A DNA stretch of 64,000 nucleotides from Xiphias gladius (taxonomy: Eukaryota; Chordata; Actinopteri; Istiophoriformes; Xiphiidae). The notes under the pieces are model-generated. The model worked only from the letters and a program-made list of their open reading frames with translations. It was not told the origin of the DNA and searched no databases. The stretch is taken from positions 27,619,206-27,683,205 of the forward strand of contig NC_053417.1 of NCBI RefSeq assembly GCF_016859285.1, written 5' to 3'. The position numbers were made by a program, and so were the translations under genes. Positions 1 through 11,407 of this stretch are shown here, piece after piece (the first letter of the stretch is position 1; each line of letters opens with the position of its first letter).

Positions 1-287
1 GGCACACGGTGAGATGGCAAACCAGACCAGGTCGCGTGAGTCAGATGCCCAGGAGACGTGTGTGAATCTGTGAGACATGTAGTTTGAGTGTAGGCAGCTG
101 CGTTCTATTGTTTTCACATGATTTGATGAACTGGGTACGCTCACTCTGTCAGGGTTGTATCAAATCATCATCAACTCCGTCTTACTCTGAGACACATGCA
201 GCTGTTTCACATCTGTGGGTGTCCCCCCCCGTGTCTGGTTCACCTCCTTTTCTAACCCGATCTGCCGCTGTCTTGATGTCACGTCAG
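1..287 (+). other. lama5: lama5 intron (partial)
   Basis: Sequence upstream of the first visible lama5 exon. It ends in an acceptor (acgtcag before 288). I see no coding similarity. The open frame running through it is intron read-through into the exon. Confidence 0.6.
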
Positions 288-3200
288 GTCTTTATAAAGC
301 GTGACGGAGAGAAGATCAGTCTGGTAGTGGACGGTATCAGCGCGCAGTCCAAGAGAATTCCTGGAGGAGACAGGACTCGTCTCACTGGGCCGTTGTATGT
401 TGGAGGCGCCCCCCCCCCACTGATGGTAAAACATCCAGTCTACACCTTAAAACAAACACAACCGTCAGGTTACTCAAACTTTTTTGATGCCCTTCTTTTT
501 ATTATTCTGTGCTGTTGTGTTGGCTATAGCCTCACCAGAGCTGGTAAAAAGCTAAACATGTTTTCTTTTTGAGCTGCACCGTGACTTACTCTGCAGCTAC
601 AGCAGTCACCATCATATGACAATATCATAAAAAAAATAAACTGTCTCACATGAAATTTCTGTTTCCAAATTAAAGTAAATGCTTAACAGAAAATTCAAAT
701 TCTATACTCTGGGTCTTACTCTTCGTTGTTTTCAGTCATCACCGGGGCTGCATCTGACGGTTATTTTCAGCATCGGTTAATCTGCTAAGCATTTATTTGA
801 TTAATTGATTCATTGTTTGATCTTAACTTTAAAGAGTCCGGTCTCGACCTGCTCTATTTGAAAAGTGTCCTGAGATAACCTCACCCATGATTTGGCTGCT
901 TTATAAAGTAAAACTGAACTGAAATGAATTAATAAAATGTAAGACAACGGTATAAAATCTCCATCAGTGCTGCGAAGATCCCAAGGGGAAGTCATCAGAC
1001 GATTTGTTTTGTCCAGTCAACACTTCAAAACCCGAAGATATTCGGTTCACTATGATGTTCAGACAGAGACAAGCAGCCAATTGTCAAAACTGAAAAGCTG
1101 CAACCATCAGATTTTTGGCCTTTTTGCTAAATGACGACTATTAAAACAGCTGCTGATGAATTTTCTGTCGAATGACTAATCAATTAATCAAGAAATCGTT
1201 GCAGCTCTGGTGATAACATTTTACTCAACTACGCCGTTGACAACTAATGACACAGTGAGGATGAGTTGGAAACAATCCTCCAGCTTAATCTTCTAAATTT
1301 ATTTAGAGGATTGGTTGAAGTCTGACCCAATGTACTTTCCATATTTGTACACACACAGTTTTTCTATTTAATGAAGGATTTTAACCATCATTTTTGGATT
1401 GAGTCTAAAATCCAAATAGGTGTTTTCAGTAATGTGGCTAAACTAGGGTGTTGTTTGTCATGTTGGACCCGGGGACACAGAATAAAGACCTGACAGCAAC
1501 AAAGCGACTGCACCGGTTTGCACAGCGATTGGTTCATTTTTCTACACACACAAACTAATGCTATCAAAATAATTTGAGAGGGTGTAATCGGATAAAAATT
1601 CTACACATGCTGACTAAAATTTCATGATAACTTACAGAAATGGAGGCCAACCCTGAAATAGTTCAGCTCCAGCCTCTAAAAAAGAAATTTCCTCTGAATC
1701 AAATAACCTTTTTCCAAAAAAGCGAATATCTGAACGTGAGACGACGTTAACTGTGTTACTGTAAACTTTAGGCCCCAGGCTCTGGTGGTCTCATCGGTTG
1801 CGTCAGGGACCTGACGCTGAACGAGGCCCCCGCAGGCAGCCCCACTCACAGCCAGGGGACGGTGCCCTGCTTCCTAAACCCTCTACAGCCCGGAGCCTAC
1901 TTCTCTGGACAGGGAGGACACGTGGCAATAGGTGGTTATCGTCACTCTCTGGGTTGTTTCAGTCATGTTGTTCTTGTTTGAGTGCTGCCGTGCTGTTGCG
2001 TTCTGACTGAAGGCCCGCTCTCCCTCCCTGCAGATGAGTCCTTGATTCTGGGTCGGGATCTTGAGATCCAGTTGGAGGTTCGACCCGTCTCGGACTCTGG
2101 GCTGCTGTTGCATGCTGGGACATCATCTGACCAGCACCTGAGTTTGGTCCTCAGGCAGGGAGAGGTGGGAACACGCTAGTGAGGGTTTTAATAACGATCA
2201 GGGACGCTAGTTTTTATTCAGTTAGAGAAGAAATACAGAATTATTACTGTGGAGACCTGAAAACGGTGTGTGTGTGTAGGTGACCGTCTCAGTGAACAGT
2301 GGCAGAGGTGACTTCTCTACCTCCTTCACTCCTGAAGAACCTCTATGTAACGGACGCTGGCACACAATCACAGGTGAGTTCACGTCACAAACTGTCCTCG
2401 GAACCTGTCGCCGCGTTGCCGCCCTGGCGCCGCTGTAACGCTGTCGTGTTGTGTGTGTGTGTGCGTCTCCAGTGGTGAAGAGGAATAACGTTCTGCAGCT
2501 TCAGGTGGATGCAGCCACTGAGCACAGCGTCGGCCCCAAGCAGAGCCGCTCTGCAGGGGCCAAGGAGACCGTTTACCTTGGAGGGGTACCTGGTTAGTAC
2601 ACACACACACACACACTTGTGTTTGCCGCTCTGCAAAATCCCCTCTGTTTTTCTTTTGCGTCTGATCCTGTTTAATTTCTTATTTTGAATATTTAAGAAC
2701 CTTTCCAAAAATTTGTTTTCCCCCAAATTTACATTTTACAGTATGGTGATTTTTTTTTTCTTTTTAATTTTCAGAATGACTTTTTCTTATGACTTTATTT
2801 TCTTTAGGAATACAACTACCCATTATTCTCATTATTGGTTAAACTGTTAATTAATCTTTCATTTATTAGTCATTTAGTCTGTAAAATGGCAGAAAATAGT
2901 GAAAATTGCTCATTACAATTTCTCGAGCCTCGTTCTTTGTTTAGTCCAAATAAGTTCAAAACCAAAGACATTTAATTTACTGTATGAAACTGAGAGAAGT
3001 AGTAAATCCTCACACCTGAGTCTGGAAACAGAAAATTTTACAACTTTGACACTCTCAAAATCTTTTGTTAGTTTTTATCCCAACAGTGGCCTGAATGCAG
3101 CGACGTACAATTAACGTCCTTCTCCCTTTTCTCTGCAACACGCTGTTCCTCTCTCTGTCCGCCAGGTGGCGTCACAGTCCCCGGTCTGCCGGCCGGCCTG

Positions 3201-3314
3201 CCGGCCTTCCACGGCTGCGTCCGCCGAGCGACCGTCAACCACAGACCTGCCGCGTTGTCCAAACCGCTCGCTGTGCACGGATCTGTGGGTACGCAGGGCT
3301 GTCCACACATGTAA
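288..3314 (+). CDS. lama5: Laminin subunit alpha-5, C-terminal part (LG4 end and LG5), six exons, 5' truncated by the window
   Basis: Laminin alpha-5 is a large secreted basement-membrane chain whose C-terminal LG domains bind dystroglycan and other cell-surface receptors. Exons read by splice sites: 288-425, 1772-1931, 2034-2164, 2280-2373, 2473-2592 and 3166-3314, with a TAA stop at 3312-3314. All junction phases agree (0,1,0,1,1). The first two exons give the end of LG4 (DGISAQSKRIPGG, LYVGG, GCVRDLTLNEAPAG). The last four give LG5 (LEVRPVSDSGLLLHAG, STSFTPEEPLCNGRWH, YLGGVP, FHGCVRRATVNHRPAALSK, and final VGTQGCPHM). The C-terminus resembles the end of mammalian LAMA5 (CVRRL...VHGAVG..GCP). 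The downstream convergent neighbour is adrm1, as in human 20q13.33, which supports alpha-5 rather than another alpha chain. The first exon has a run of ten C at 409-418. The rest of the gene lies left of the window. Confidence 0.93.
426..1771 (+). other. lama5: lama5 intron with dispersed repeat
   Basis: Intron between the two LG4 exons: donor GTAAAA at 426, acceptor ctttag ending at 1771. The middle holds a copy of the GCAACTAA-type repeat (listed separately). The remainder is AT-rich with no coding similarity that I can see. Confidence 0.6.
742..1213. repeat. Dispersed GCAACTAA-type repeat, interrupted copy
   Basis: Starts with GGGGCTGCATCTGACGG and ends with AATCGTTGCAGCTCT. The internal part around 830-990 does not fit the family and may be a later insertion or diverged sequence. 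The right half (AACACTTCAAAACCCGAAGATATTCG onward) matches the other copies best. Confidence 0.55.
2593..3165 (+). other. lama5: lama5 last intron
   Basis: Donor GTTAGT at 2593, acceptor gccag ending at 3165. It begins with a short CA run (2599-2614) and holds a GCAACTAA-type repeat relic at about 2812-3060 (TAGTCTGTAAAATGGCAGA, AAACCAAAGACATTTAATTT). No other feature seen. Confidence 0.55.
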
Positions 3315-3502
3315 ACCCAACACACACAGTCTTATCCTCACATTCCCCGACTACAAATTACTGGTGGTGGGTGTCATGTTACTGTAGCTTATTTAAAATA
3401 TATATTAATATTTATTGTCTATTTTCAGAAAAATGTATATTTTATATTTTCCTGTTTGTCGTCGCGCTACAGGGTGCTACAACGGTGACAACTGTCTGCA
3501 CG

Positions 3503-3735
3503 TAGAGATGCACTGATACAATATTTCAGATATCAACTCTCAACATCCCAAATCAATTATGAAATGTGTAGTATATTGTAAATAAAGGCAACACAGCTTG
3601 AAATGTCGCTTTTTTTTTTTTTTTTTTTTTACAAATGATGAAAACTAAATTATAACTTGGATCATTATTTTTGGCTCCTGAATCTGCAGTATGTTCAAGT
3701 CCCGGATGTACACAGCTGCGTATTGTGCATCTCTA
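3503..3735. mobile_element. Short MITE-like element with TAGAGATGCAC inverted ends
   Basis: The left end reads TAGAGATGCAC (3503-3513) and the right end GTGCATCTCTA (3725-3735), an exact 11-bp terminal inverted repeat. The interior, about 210 bp, is AT-rich and noncoding. The ends resemble the TAGGGATGCACCGAT ends of nonautonomous hAT-type elements common in fish. I do not see a clear 8-bp target duplication. It lies in the lama5 3' UTR. Confidence 0.55.
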
Positions 3736-4430
3736 GCAGAGAATGTTAATACCTACTGAGTCGGTACACTGTGAGCTTATGTAATATATGAGCAAAGTCC
3801 TCAGGCAGCGTTGCCTGCAGCCCGGACTAGGGCTGAACTTCTGGGAAACTCTGAGTTTGTTCAGTCTGTTACATGAACGGACAAGATTTTGGACTCGGCT
3901 AATAACCGTCTGAGTAACTACAGTATCTGAGGCGGGAGTCCTCTTTCTCCTCCTCACATACAAATCCAACATGTTGTTGAAGTCTTTTTCTTGCTTCTCG
4001 GATTTTGTGCGTCAGCCTTGGTGACAATGCTGCGTCCAGGTCACGTCGGTCACGGTCATTACCGTTTTGACCTGCGAGTAGTGGTCACGTGAAACACAGG
4101 TTTTTCTGAAAGCTCTGGTGACAGGGCCCCAGTCAAAGTTCAAGGTAATTAAACCCAAATTGAACGAATATAGTTCTAACGCTACAATCACGCGAACGCT
4201 CGGGAGTCCTAGGCACCGCACCAATTCCCGCAGCGGAACTGTCCCATCTGTCGGCTCCTGTCCGGGCTGCAGGCAGCGTTTCCCGTCTCTATTCCGTCGT
4301 CATTGTAAACATGTACCAAACGCGTGTGAAGCTTGTATGTTATATAACCACTTTATAAAAGATCTCACAGAAGGAATAAGCTGTCCCTCGCCCTCACTCC
4401 CGGCCCCCATGTGTTGTAAATGCATTTCTA

Positions 4431-4436
4431 AATAAA
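4431..4436 (+). terminator. lama5: lama5 poly(A) signal
   Basis: AATAAA followed by a T/GT-rich stretch, about 1.1 kb after the lama5 stop and in the right orientation. Confidence 0.65.
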
Positions 4437-4530
4437 GTTGTTTTTTTTCATACAAGCTGCACTCTCCACTGTGTGTTTCTCTTGTTGCAAAAGAGGAGTG
4501 AAGTTGTTTTTCTTTGCCAATATGATTATT

Positions 4531-4536
4531 TTTATT
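4531..4536 (-). terminator. adrm1: adrm1 poly(A) signal
   Basis: TTTATT on the plus strand is AATAAA on the minus strand. It is about 430 bases downstream of the adrm1 stop codon. The adrm1 and lama5 signals face each other, so the two 3' UTRs may nearly touch or overlap. Confidence 0.55.
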
Positions 4537-4968
4537 ATGAAGAGTAAATCACAAAACAAGCCTGAACGCATCAGCGCCCGCTCAGACTCGTGACGGTCTG
4601 CACTGTGGCGTAACAACAGAAACACAGAAAAGAAGACAAAATCCAACTTAAGGCTTAATCCCAACACAATTCCCCTCTTTTTATAAAACTGCCTCTCTCC
4701 TTTCAGAGTAAAACTAATGGTCAATAGAACAAAAGTGCTGATGATTAAACACGATTAGGTCAAACAGTTGGTCGCAGTGGAAAAAGCGGCCTAACTTGTG
4801 TCCTCACAGCTTCACTAGTCCCGTGGTGTTCGTCCTGAGTAGGAGCAGAGTGTTGCCTCTGGTACAGAAACGTATAAGACAACACAGAAGAGAGGGAGGT
4901 AAAGAGAAAGTACTGAAGTATAAAGGAGAGAAGGAATCACAGTTTGCTGAGGCTCGGCGGGTCGAGCT

Positions 4969-7900
4969 CTAATCCAGACTCATGTCTTCGTCGTCCTCTT
5001 TCTTCTCTTTGGAGTCTCCTTTACTGCCCTGCATGGCCCTGGCAAACGCCTCCACATCTGACCAGGAGACACAAACACATTAAGAAATGAGGAGATTACA
5101 GCAGATTTTTTTTTAAAAGGTCAACATTTAGCTCCTGGGCCTTCGTCCCTGCTTCAGAAGCAGGGCCGGGACTTATCTGAACACAGGACGCACAACTGGT
5201 GTAGTTCCAGTCATTTCCAGTGTCTCCACTGACTAACCTGAGTGACTAATGAGGACTACAACTAACAACTACTTTCTCATTTCAACGATTTAGTTCATAA
5301 AATGTCAAAATTTTCCTGCAGCCCAAAGCTACAAATCCAACCCCAAGATATTCGCTTTAATGTCTAATGAAGAAAAACGTCAAAAAACATTTTTTTAACA
5401 TTTTTGCTTGAAAAAAATGACTGAAAAGATGAATTGATTATCCAAACTGTTGCAGCTCTACCCTATGAATTTTGAATTGGATCAAATCATCACAGATTGT
5501 GTATTTTATCTATTTCATTTGGAACTTCACACGTGGAATAAAAAGTGACAGCCCTCTTCAGGTGGCCCAGTAACCGCGTGGTGGCAAAGGGCCGGTGGAA
5601 TAAACCATATGTGCGCGTGTTGGCCTCTCACCTCCTCTGTTGGCGGCGTCCACAGCCTCTGCCGGCAGACCAAACTGACTCATGAGAGGGCCGAGCTGCC
5701 CGGAGGCCAAGGCACTGCTGAACATACTCATCGACTGCAGAAGGAATCACAGTCACCAGGGATTATTCAACCCTCTCTGATCTCAACACACGGCAATTAA
5801 ACATACGTACGGCCTAATTCAATTCTCTCTGGCACTGTGTTATAATTACTGTTAGCAAATGACACCATAACGGAGATGACTGGTATGCAGCTGCATACGG
5901 TCCATCTCCTCGTGCTCTACCCACCCTGATTAGCTAGAATCAGTCTGTACTGAGCCGATCGAGAGCACGAGGTCTTCATCAGGTCACGATGAAGATACAG
6001 CCTCTGTCTCCCACCATACTTTTACCAGAGGTGTGTGTCGGTGTTCATTTGACGCTCGGTGCAGTAGAGCCGCTTCGTGTTAATCTTTTCTTCCTACCTG
6101 CTGGAACTGGGGCGAGTTGAGTGTGTTCTGGATCTCCTCGGAGCTCTGCGGTAAACTCTCTCCGCTCGGGAGGAAGGGCAGCAGCCTCTGCTGGACCTCA
6201 GCATTAGTCAGGATGGGAGCCATCATCTCTGGGGTGCAAACGCTCGCCAGGTCCACTAGAGAAGAAGAGAGGAGGTGCTGTTGGTATTCTCTCCTTTTCC
6301 TCCGAACCTTTTCTCTATTTTCCTTCTCTTTCTGCCCCCCTCTCCCTCATTTCCCTGACGCCTTTATTTAGACTGACTGGACTTGAACCGTCTTTGACCA
6401 ATTTTAAATCCAGGTTGAAAACCTTTATTTTCTGCAACTCCCTTCAACTGAACCTTGAGTTCTCATCATAAACCGTGTTGCCCCTTGAATCTCTATCTAT
6501 CCTGTGTTTGTCTTTTTCTTGACCTTTCATTTCCTATTTATTTGCCTTTTTATGTTTTTATACTGCCTGTCTTTTTATTGTTTAATGCATTATGTAAAGC
6601 ACTGCCTTTCTGTATGAAATGTACTGCACATATAAACCTGAGCAGCAGTAAAAGTCTTGTATCGCGGCCACGGCCAGCATTTATCCGCCTCCAATCAATC
6701 ATCCTGACTCCGACCCGACTGACTTTTCCTCACCTGCTGGTCCCTGAGCAGCCGCCGCTGGGACGTTCATGGTGGCGAGGATGCTCTGAAGGTCACTAAG
6801 CTGGATGGGCTGGTGGGGTGCAGGGCTTCCAACAGTGGCTGGGGCCACGGGGGTCTGAGCCGAGGCTGCAAACATGAAGGGCAAACGGAGGTTTCAAGAG
6901 GTTTTCACATGTACAATGCAGATATAGAGTCCCATCGGGGAGGCGTCCGATCGGCCCCAAATTCATTCTGCGGCAGGTCAATGAGCCCAAACACACAGCC
7001 AGAGTCATAAAGAACTGTCTTCAGAGACAAGGAGAACAAGGAGTCCTGCAACAGATGGTCTGGACCCCACAGAGCCCTGATCTCAGCATCACAGATTCAA
7101 GTCTGGGATCACACGAAGAGACAGAAGACACTGAGACAGAACAAATCCACAGAGACTGTGGAAAGTTCTCCAAGATGCTGGAACAACCCACCTGCCAAGA
7201 ACCTGAAAAACTGTGTGCAGGTGTACCGAGGAGAACTGGTGCTGGTTTAAAGGCAAAGGGGGTCACAGCAAATACTGATCTGGTTTAGGTTCTTTTCCGT
7301 TTGCTGCACTTTGTAAGAAGTTACTTTATAAATAAATCTACTAATGCCATTATTTTTGAAAGCATCCTCACTTTACTTTTGGTGCTCAACACTTTTGCAC
7401 AGTACCATAGATACACATTCTCTATATAATGAAATATCAAATACTCAATTTTGTATTGGGGCTGAAACAACAAGTTGATCGATCAATTAGTCGATCAACA
7501 GGAAACTAACCTGCAACTAACTGGTTAATAATTCAAGACATTCTTTGAGCAAAAATGCCCCACACAACCCGGTTCCAGCCTCTACTGTGAGGATTTGATG
7601 CGTTATTGGATAGTTAACAGAGTGTCATTGGATTTTGAAACACTAGTCGGACAAAACAAGGCGTCACGTTGGACTTTAGGAAATGGTGATGTCTTTTTTC
7701 AGTTTTCTGAAGTCCAAATGATTATTCAGTGAATTTAGCAAATGATCGGATCTGCAGATTAATCAATAAACGAAAATAATTGTTAGTTGCAACCCTAGTT
7801 TGTATCATGCCTTTGACTGTAAAGCTGCCACATTTATTGCACACGCTGCAAAACTAAAATATAACTGTTTTATTATAATGAAGGTGCCATACGAGGATCC

Positions 7901-10900
7901 AAAATCCTGTTCCAAATCATTTGATTACCACAAATCGTCTGTCATTCTTAGCTGTTCGAAGACTGACAGGGACCACACAATGACACAGTACTGTACTTCG
8001 TGTACCTGGTGTGGAGGGAGCAACACCAGTGGGTGACACAGCTGAGGCAGCAGGAGTCACGGGGGTGGTGGGCGCCTGAGAGGAGCTCAGCCTGGGGGCT
8101 GCGCCTGATGAAGGAGTGGCCGCTGCTGATTGGCTGCGAGAGCTGGGAAGGAGGAGGGGGACAGAGTTCAGGGAAGAAAACGCGGGCTCACTGTGTTTTC
8201 TGGTCATGCATTTCCTTAGCTCTGCTATATAACAGACAATTCTGTGAAGAGGGAAATGATGTGGGCTGATGCTCAGTCTCACCTGGATGAGGAGCTGCTC
8301 GTAGCTGGTCCTCCGCTGCCCAGCAAGTTGGCAAGTCCTGGTCCTGCTAGAGCTCCCAGGCCTTCTTGGACGAACACAGAAATCAAAAAAAACATCCAAA
8401 TTGTTCTTTGATTCTTATTTTATTTATATGGGTTGTGAGTTGAGACAAATCCTATGTTTCAAACTACTTATTTAGTTTGACAATCTGGATGAATGTAAGT
8501 GAACAAATTCAGCAAATGAGAGACTGTTGGTGTAATTCTACTTCTTAGACTGGACTTTTGGTTTTATCCACTTAAGTCATTTACCTTTCCGGAATTATAA
8601 TGACATTTTAAAATGTAATTTGTTTGTAAAATACGTTTCCAGTAACATGTTTTTTAGAGTTACTTTTTGGAAAAGGCTTTCCTTCCCTTTATGAATCACC
8701 TAGAAGTCTAGTGCTGCTCACCCAGTCCCCCCAGTCCTGTTGGCCCAATCAGCTGCATCAGCTGGTTGTGGCTCATGTTTCCCAGCAGGTTTTGCAGGCC
8801 TCCCTCTCCTCCGAGCGCAGAGAGTTCGTGGCCGCTGCCGCCTCCGCTCCCTGGTGCTCCGGGGATGGGGGGGTTGTTCAGGTACTCGTTCACCTTACGA
8901 CAGTACTCGTCATCCTTGTCCGTCTTCGGCTCCTGATGGAAATGGGCACGCAAGAAATCCTTGAAATGAAGAGGTACATTCTCCACAGACCAAACTGACA
9001 GGTTCAATTCTGTGTGAATTATTCTTATGTGGTGAAACAAGGCAAATGTCTTTTTGTGTCTTTCAAAAACTACCCTAATTCTACACACTTCATTGAAAAT
9101 TAATTCATCGACAAAATGTGTAGCGACTGTTTTGGCTCGTAAAAAAATATTTCCGGCAAGCAAGTGAAAATAATATTATAATAAACGAGTCCACAGGAGG
9201 ACACAACCTTGTTTATTTGACTAAAAATATATCCCTCTGCACTGGAGCAGATAAAAGGAGAAAACTATTGGTGAGAATCAATATTAAATGTGTGGCTGCC
9301 TGACAAATACACTAATTATAGCCACGCACCCCCTGTCATCATGAGTGTAATAATCTCTTCTTCTCCACTCATCACTCTCTTTGCCTCCCACTTCATTTTT
9401 CCACTCAGTGTCCCTCTCCTGAACATCTGTCTGCCTGCACACAAATGGACACAGATGTCCTGCATTCATGCAGACAGTCCTAAGTTCCTCTTCCTTTAAA
9501 AAGAAGATGAGGAGCTTGTTCCTCTCACCTGCATCCAGAAGAACAGCCTCTTGGATCCGGCTTTAAACTTCAGCACGTAGACACGTCCGGTGGTGCACTG
9601 GTTCACCCTCTTGAATTCGCAGTCGTCGGGGAAGATGATCAGGTCCTGGAACGGAAAAGGCACAACATGAGAGAGTCGAGAGAGACAGGCGAATAACAGC
9701 GAGGCTGCTCTGACACAACAAATCACCATCAAAACAGTTACCGAAAGGGAAATCAAGGCAACAGCATCGCTGCAGCTCCAAAATAAAGACATGGTCACCT
9801 CACTTGCTCTGTGAAAGGCCAGCTAAATTAGGATTCAATGTGTCAGCATTGGTTGTATTAAAAAAATTGCTTGTATGTGCAAATCCAGGATGAAGAGACG
9901 CAAGCAGAATGGCAGTTTTTTTTTGTTTTTTTTATTGCTTTACTGTCACGCTAAGTTTCAACAAAGGCGGATCAGACCTTGCCAGGGTTTTCCCTACCAT
10001 AGAAGTGTTCTAGCGAGGGCCTTGTAAAAGGCATTTAGGAATGACCTGCCAAACAATAATCAGTGTGCAGAGGAACGTTTGTGTGATTGGTGTGTGACAG
10101 ACGCTCATCGCTGAGCTAATCAAACAGCTGATTGGATATTTGTCTGTACCGTCAGGCTTGCAACTTACGCAAGTTGCAAGCCAACAATTGGTAATTTAAC
10201 AAAGAATAAACAAAATATAAAACTATTTGCTAGGGAGTCATTCTTGTGGATGGTAACAATAGTGATAGCACGTAGAGAGAAGATATAACTGATGTATAAC
10301 TATTTTACAGCTAAAAAAAACGAATTAACTTATTGTTATTCACGTACCAAATTATGTTATGCTAGCAAGCGAAGCCAGTTAGTTTACATTACATAAAGAT
10401 ACCTCGACTGAACCAACGTTAGTATCTAACATGGCTTGGTAGCTAATCAAAGTTAGGCCTTGTCCACATGGAAAGTCTTTCTCTGACGAAACATGTAGTT
10501 GAGAGCGTCCTTTGTTACTATAACTTATACTAACCTAGAGTTAACGTTAGGTAACATGCTAATTTTGCTAGCGACTGAAATAAACACACACACTAACCAG
10601 AAACTCATAGGACCCGTCCAGTGTGACTCCACACTGCTCTGATTCAAACATCATAAGTTTATCCACTGCTACCTTCTCCAATTTTGACATTTTAATGGGA
10701 CATGCCAGGTCTCGTTGCGCCTTTTGTGATTGGTCAGCTGGTACAAGTTAAAGTAATCCACATAGCGTATATTTTCATTGACTCTTTCAGACTTTTTGAC
10801 CCCACTGTAGTTTGCCCACCAGAGAGTACTGACAAGTTTATTTTTCAACTGTTAACTGTTCCACCCAGTACAAATTGACCGTAGAGAGGGTTGACAGTAA

Positions 10901-11407
10901 ACAAGGGAAGAGAGACATGGGGGACAGGGTTGCTGTGGCCCATGGTCAGCACTTCAAACCCCCGAAATGTTGTTCTGCTATAACAAAGACCAATGGCTTT
11001 TTTCTTACAATGAAAATCATAATTTGTTCCAATGTAACCACTGCAGTCAAAAATGCTATTGTTCCAGATTAGGAACCATAGTTTCCAAAACTGGAGGGGC
11101 CATGGGAATTTTCTCAAAAATGACAATTGGTTTGCATAAGGCCGCAAAGAAAAAGTTACGTGAAAGTAACATAGGTGTTTGGTTTAAAGTTACTTACATC
11201 ATCAACGTTCCCCGTCGTCCTGTCCTTCCAGCAGAAGTGAATCAGGGAGTCGTCCGACTGCTGGATGTACACCGTGCCCTTGCGTTTGTCTGGTGTCACT
11301 ACGTTGCCCTTCAGGGTCATTTTGCCAGCACGAAACTCCACCAGGTACTTGCTGGAGCTTCCCCTGGAGCCGCTTACCAAGCTTGGAAAGAGAGCACCTG
11401 ACGACAT
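4969..11407 (-). CDS. adrm1: Proteasomal ubiquitin receptor ADRM1 (Rpn13), nine coding exons
   Basis: Rpn13 sits on the 26S proteasome lid (via PSMD1/Rpn2), binds ubiquitin through its N-terminal Pru domain, and recruits and activates the deubiquitinase UCHL5 through its C-terminal DEUBAD domain. Coding exons, 5' to 3': 11198-11407, 9529-9645, 8722-8932, 8283-8361, 8006-8142, 6734-6865, 6098-6255, 5632-5734, 4969-5057. All phases join, giving 411 residues (human 407). Pru (about residues 15-130) shows [37 protein letters not shown] and [10 protein letters not shown] Gly/Ser/Ala/Pro-rich linker follows. DEUBAD (about 270-390) shows [26 protein letters not shown] and [16 protein letters not shown]. 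The end is the acidic EDDEDMSLD. The start is the ATG before SSGALFPSL, as in vertebrate orthologues. Two 3' coding exons are short and easily missed. The gene is convergent with lama5 and divergent from the dnajc5 5' exon. Confidence 0.95.
5058..5631 (-). other. adrm1: adrm1 last intron with dispersed repeat
   Basis: Lies between the last two coding exons. About 5250-5462 is a GCAACTAA-type repeat copy ending TTGCAGCTCTA. The rest has no recognisable content. Confidence 0.55.
6370..6648 (+). mobile_element. 3' tail of a CR1/L2-type LINE in an adrm1 intron
   Basis: The text 'AATTTTAAATCCAGGTTGAAAACC' (first part at 6401-6424), then a T-rich stretch, then GTAAAGCACTGCCTTTCTG, GTATGAAATGTACTGC and ATATAAACCTG is the typical 3' end of fish L2/Rex-type non-LTR elements. 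Only the tail is present, with no reverse-transcriptase domain. It is antisense to adrm1, between coding exons six and seven. Confidence 0.5.
6866..8005 (-). other. adrm1: adrm1 intron with a dispersed repeat
   Basis: Intron between coding exons five and six. About 7458-7798 is a full-length GCAACTAA-type repeat (GGGGCTGAAACAACAAG to TTAGTTGCAACCCTAG). The region 6880-7290 has no recognisable coding content; its open frames have no similarity that I recognise. Confidence 0.5.
7458..7798. repeat. Dispersed GCAACTAA-type repeat, both ends present
   Basis: Left end GGGGCTGAAACAACAAG, right end TTAGTTGCAACCCTAG. The two ends are inverted copies of each other, and the interior carries the family's GATTAATC/ATCGATTA runs. 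Confidence 0.6.
8362..8721 (-). other. adrm1: adrm1 intron between coding exons three and four
   Basis: AT-rich, no repeat or coding similarity recognised. Confidence 0.5.
8933..9528 (-). other. adrm1: adrm1 intron between coding exons two and three
   Basis: AT-rich sequence. The open frame that continues upstream of the [13 protein letters not shown] exon is intron read-through. No other feature recognised. Confidence 0.5.
10155..10182. repeat. Hairpin, 12-bp perfect arms
   Basis: GGCTTGCAACTT and AAGTTGCAAGCC separated by four bases (ACGC). The arms are exact. No known role. Confidence 0.6.
10598..10690 (-). CDS. Candidate short coding exon (31 codons) inside adrm1 intron 1, product unknown
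   Basis: On the minus strand an ATG at 10690 opens a 31-codon frame beginning [18 protein letters not shown] and ending DGSYEFL. It stops exactly in phase 0 at a plausible donor (CTG then GTTAGTG). A reverse CCAAT motif (ACCAATCAC) lies about 50 bases upstream of the ATG. The peptide looks coding in composition but I do not recognise it. Because adrm1 exon 2 starts in phase 0, it could be an alternative first exon of adrm1 that lacks the first 70 Pru residues. It could also be the first exon of an unrelated minus-strand gene, or a chance or relic frame. Confidence 0.3.

Larger units (their letters stand above)
3315..4460 (+). other. lama5: lama5 3' UTR
   Basis: Untranslated tail of lama5 from the stop to just beyond a poly(A) signal AATAAA at 4431-4436. 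A GT/T-rich stretch follows the signal. It contains a MITE-like element at 3503-3735 and a T20-type homopolymer at about 3611-3631. No coding similarity. Confidence 0.6.
9646..11197 (-). other. adrm1: adrm1 intron 1 of the coding region
   Basis: Lies between the exon ending GNVDD and the exon starting DLIIFPDD. It contains a 12-bp-arm hairpin at 10155-10182 and a 31-codon exon-like open frame at 10598-10690 with a CCAAT box upstream (both listed separately). A TAACGTTAG-type motif recurs (10418, 10542). The rest has no recognised content. Confidence 0.5.
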
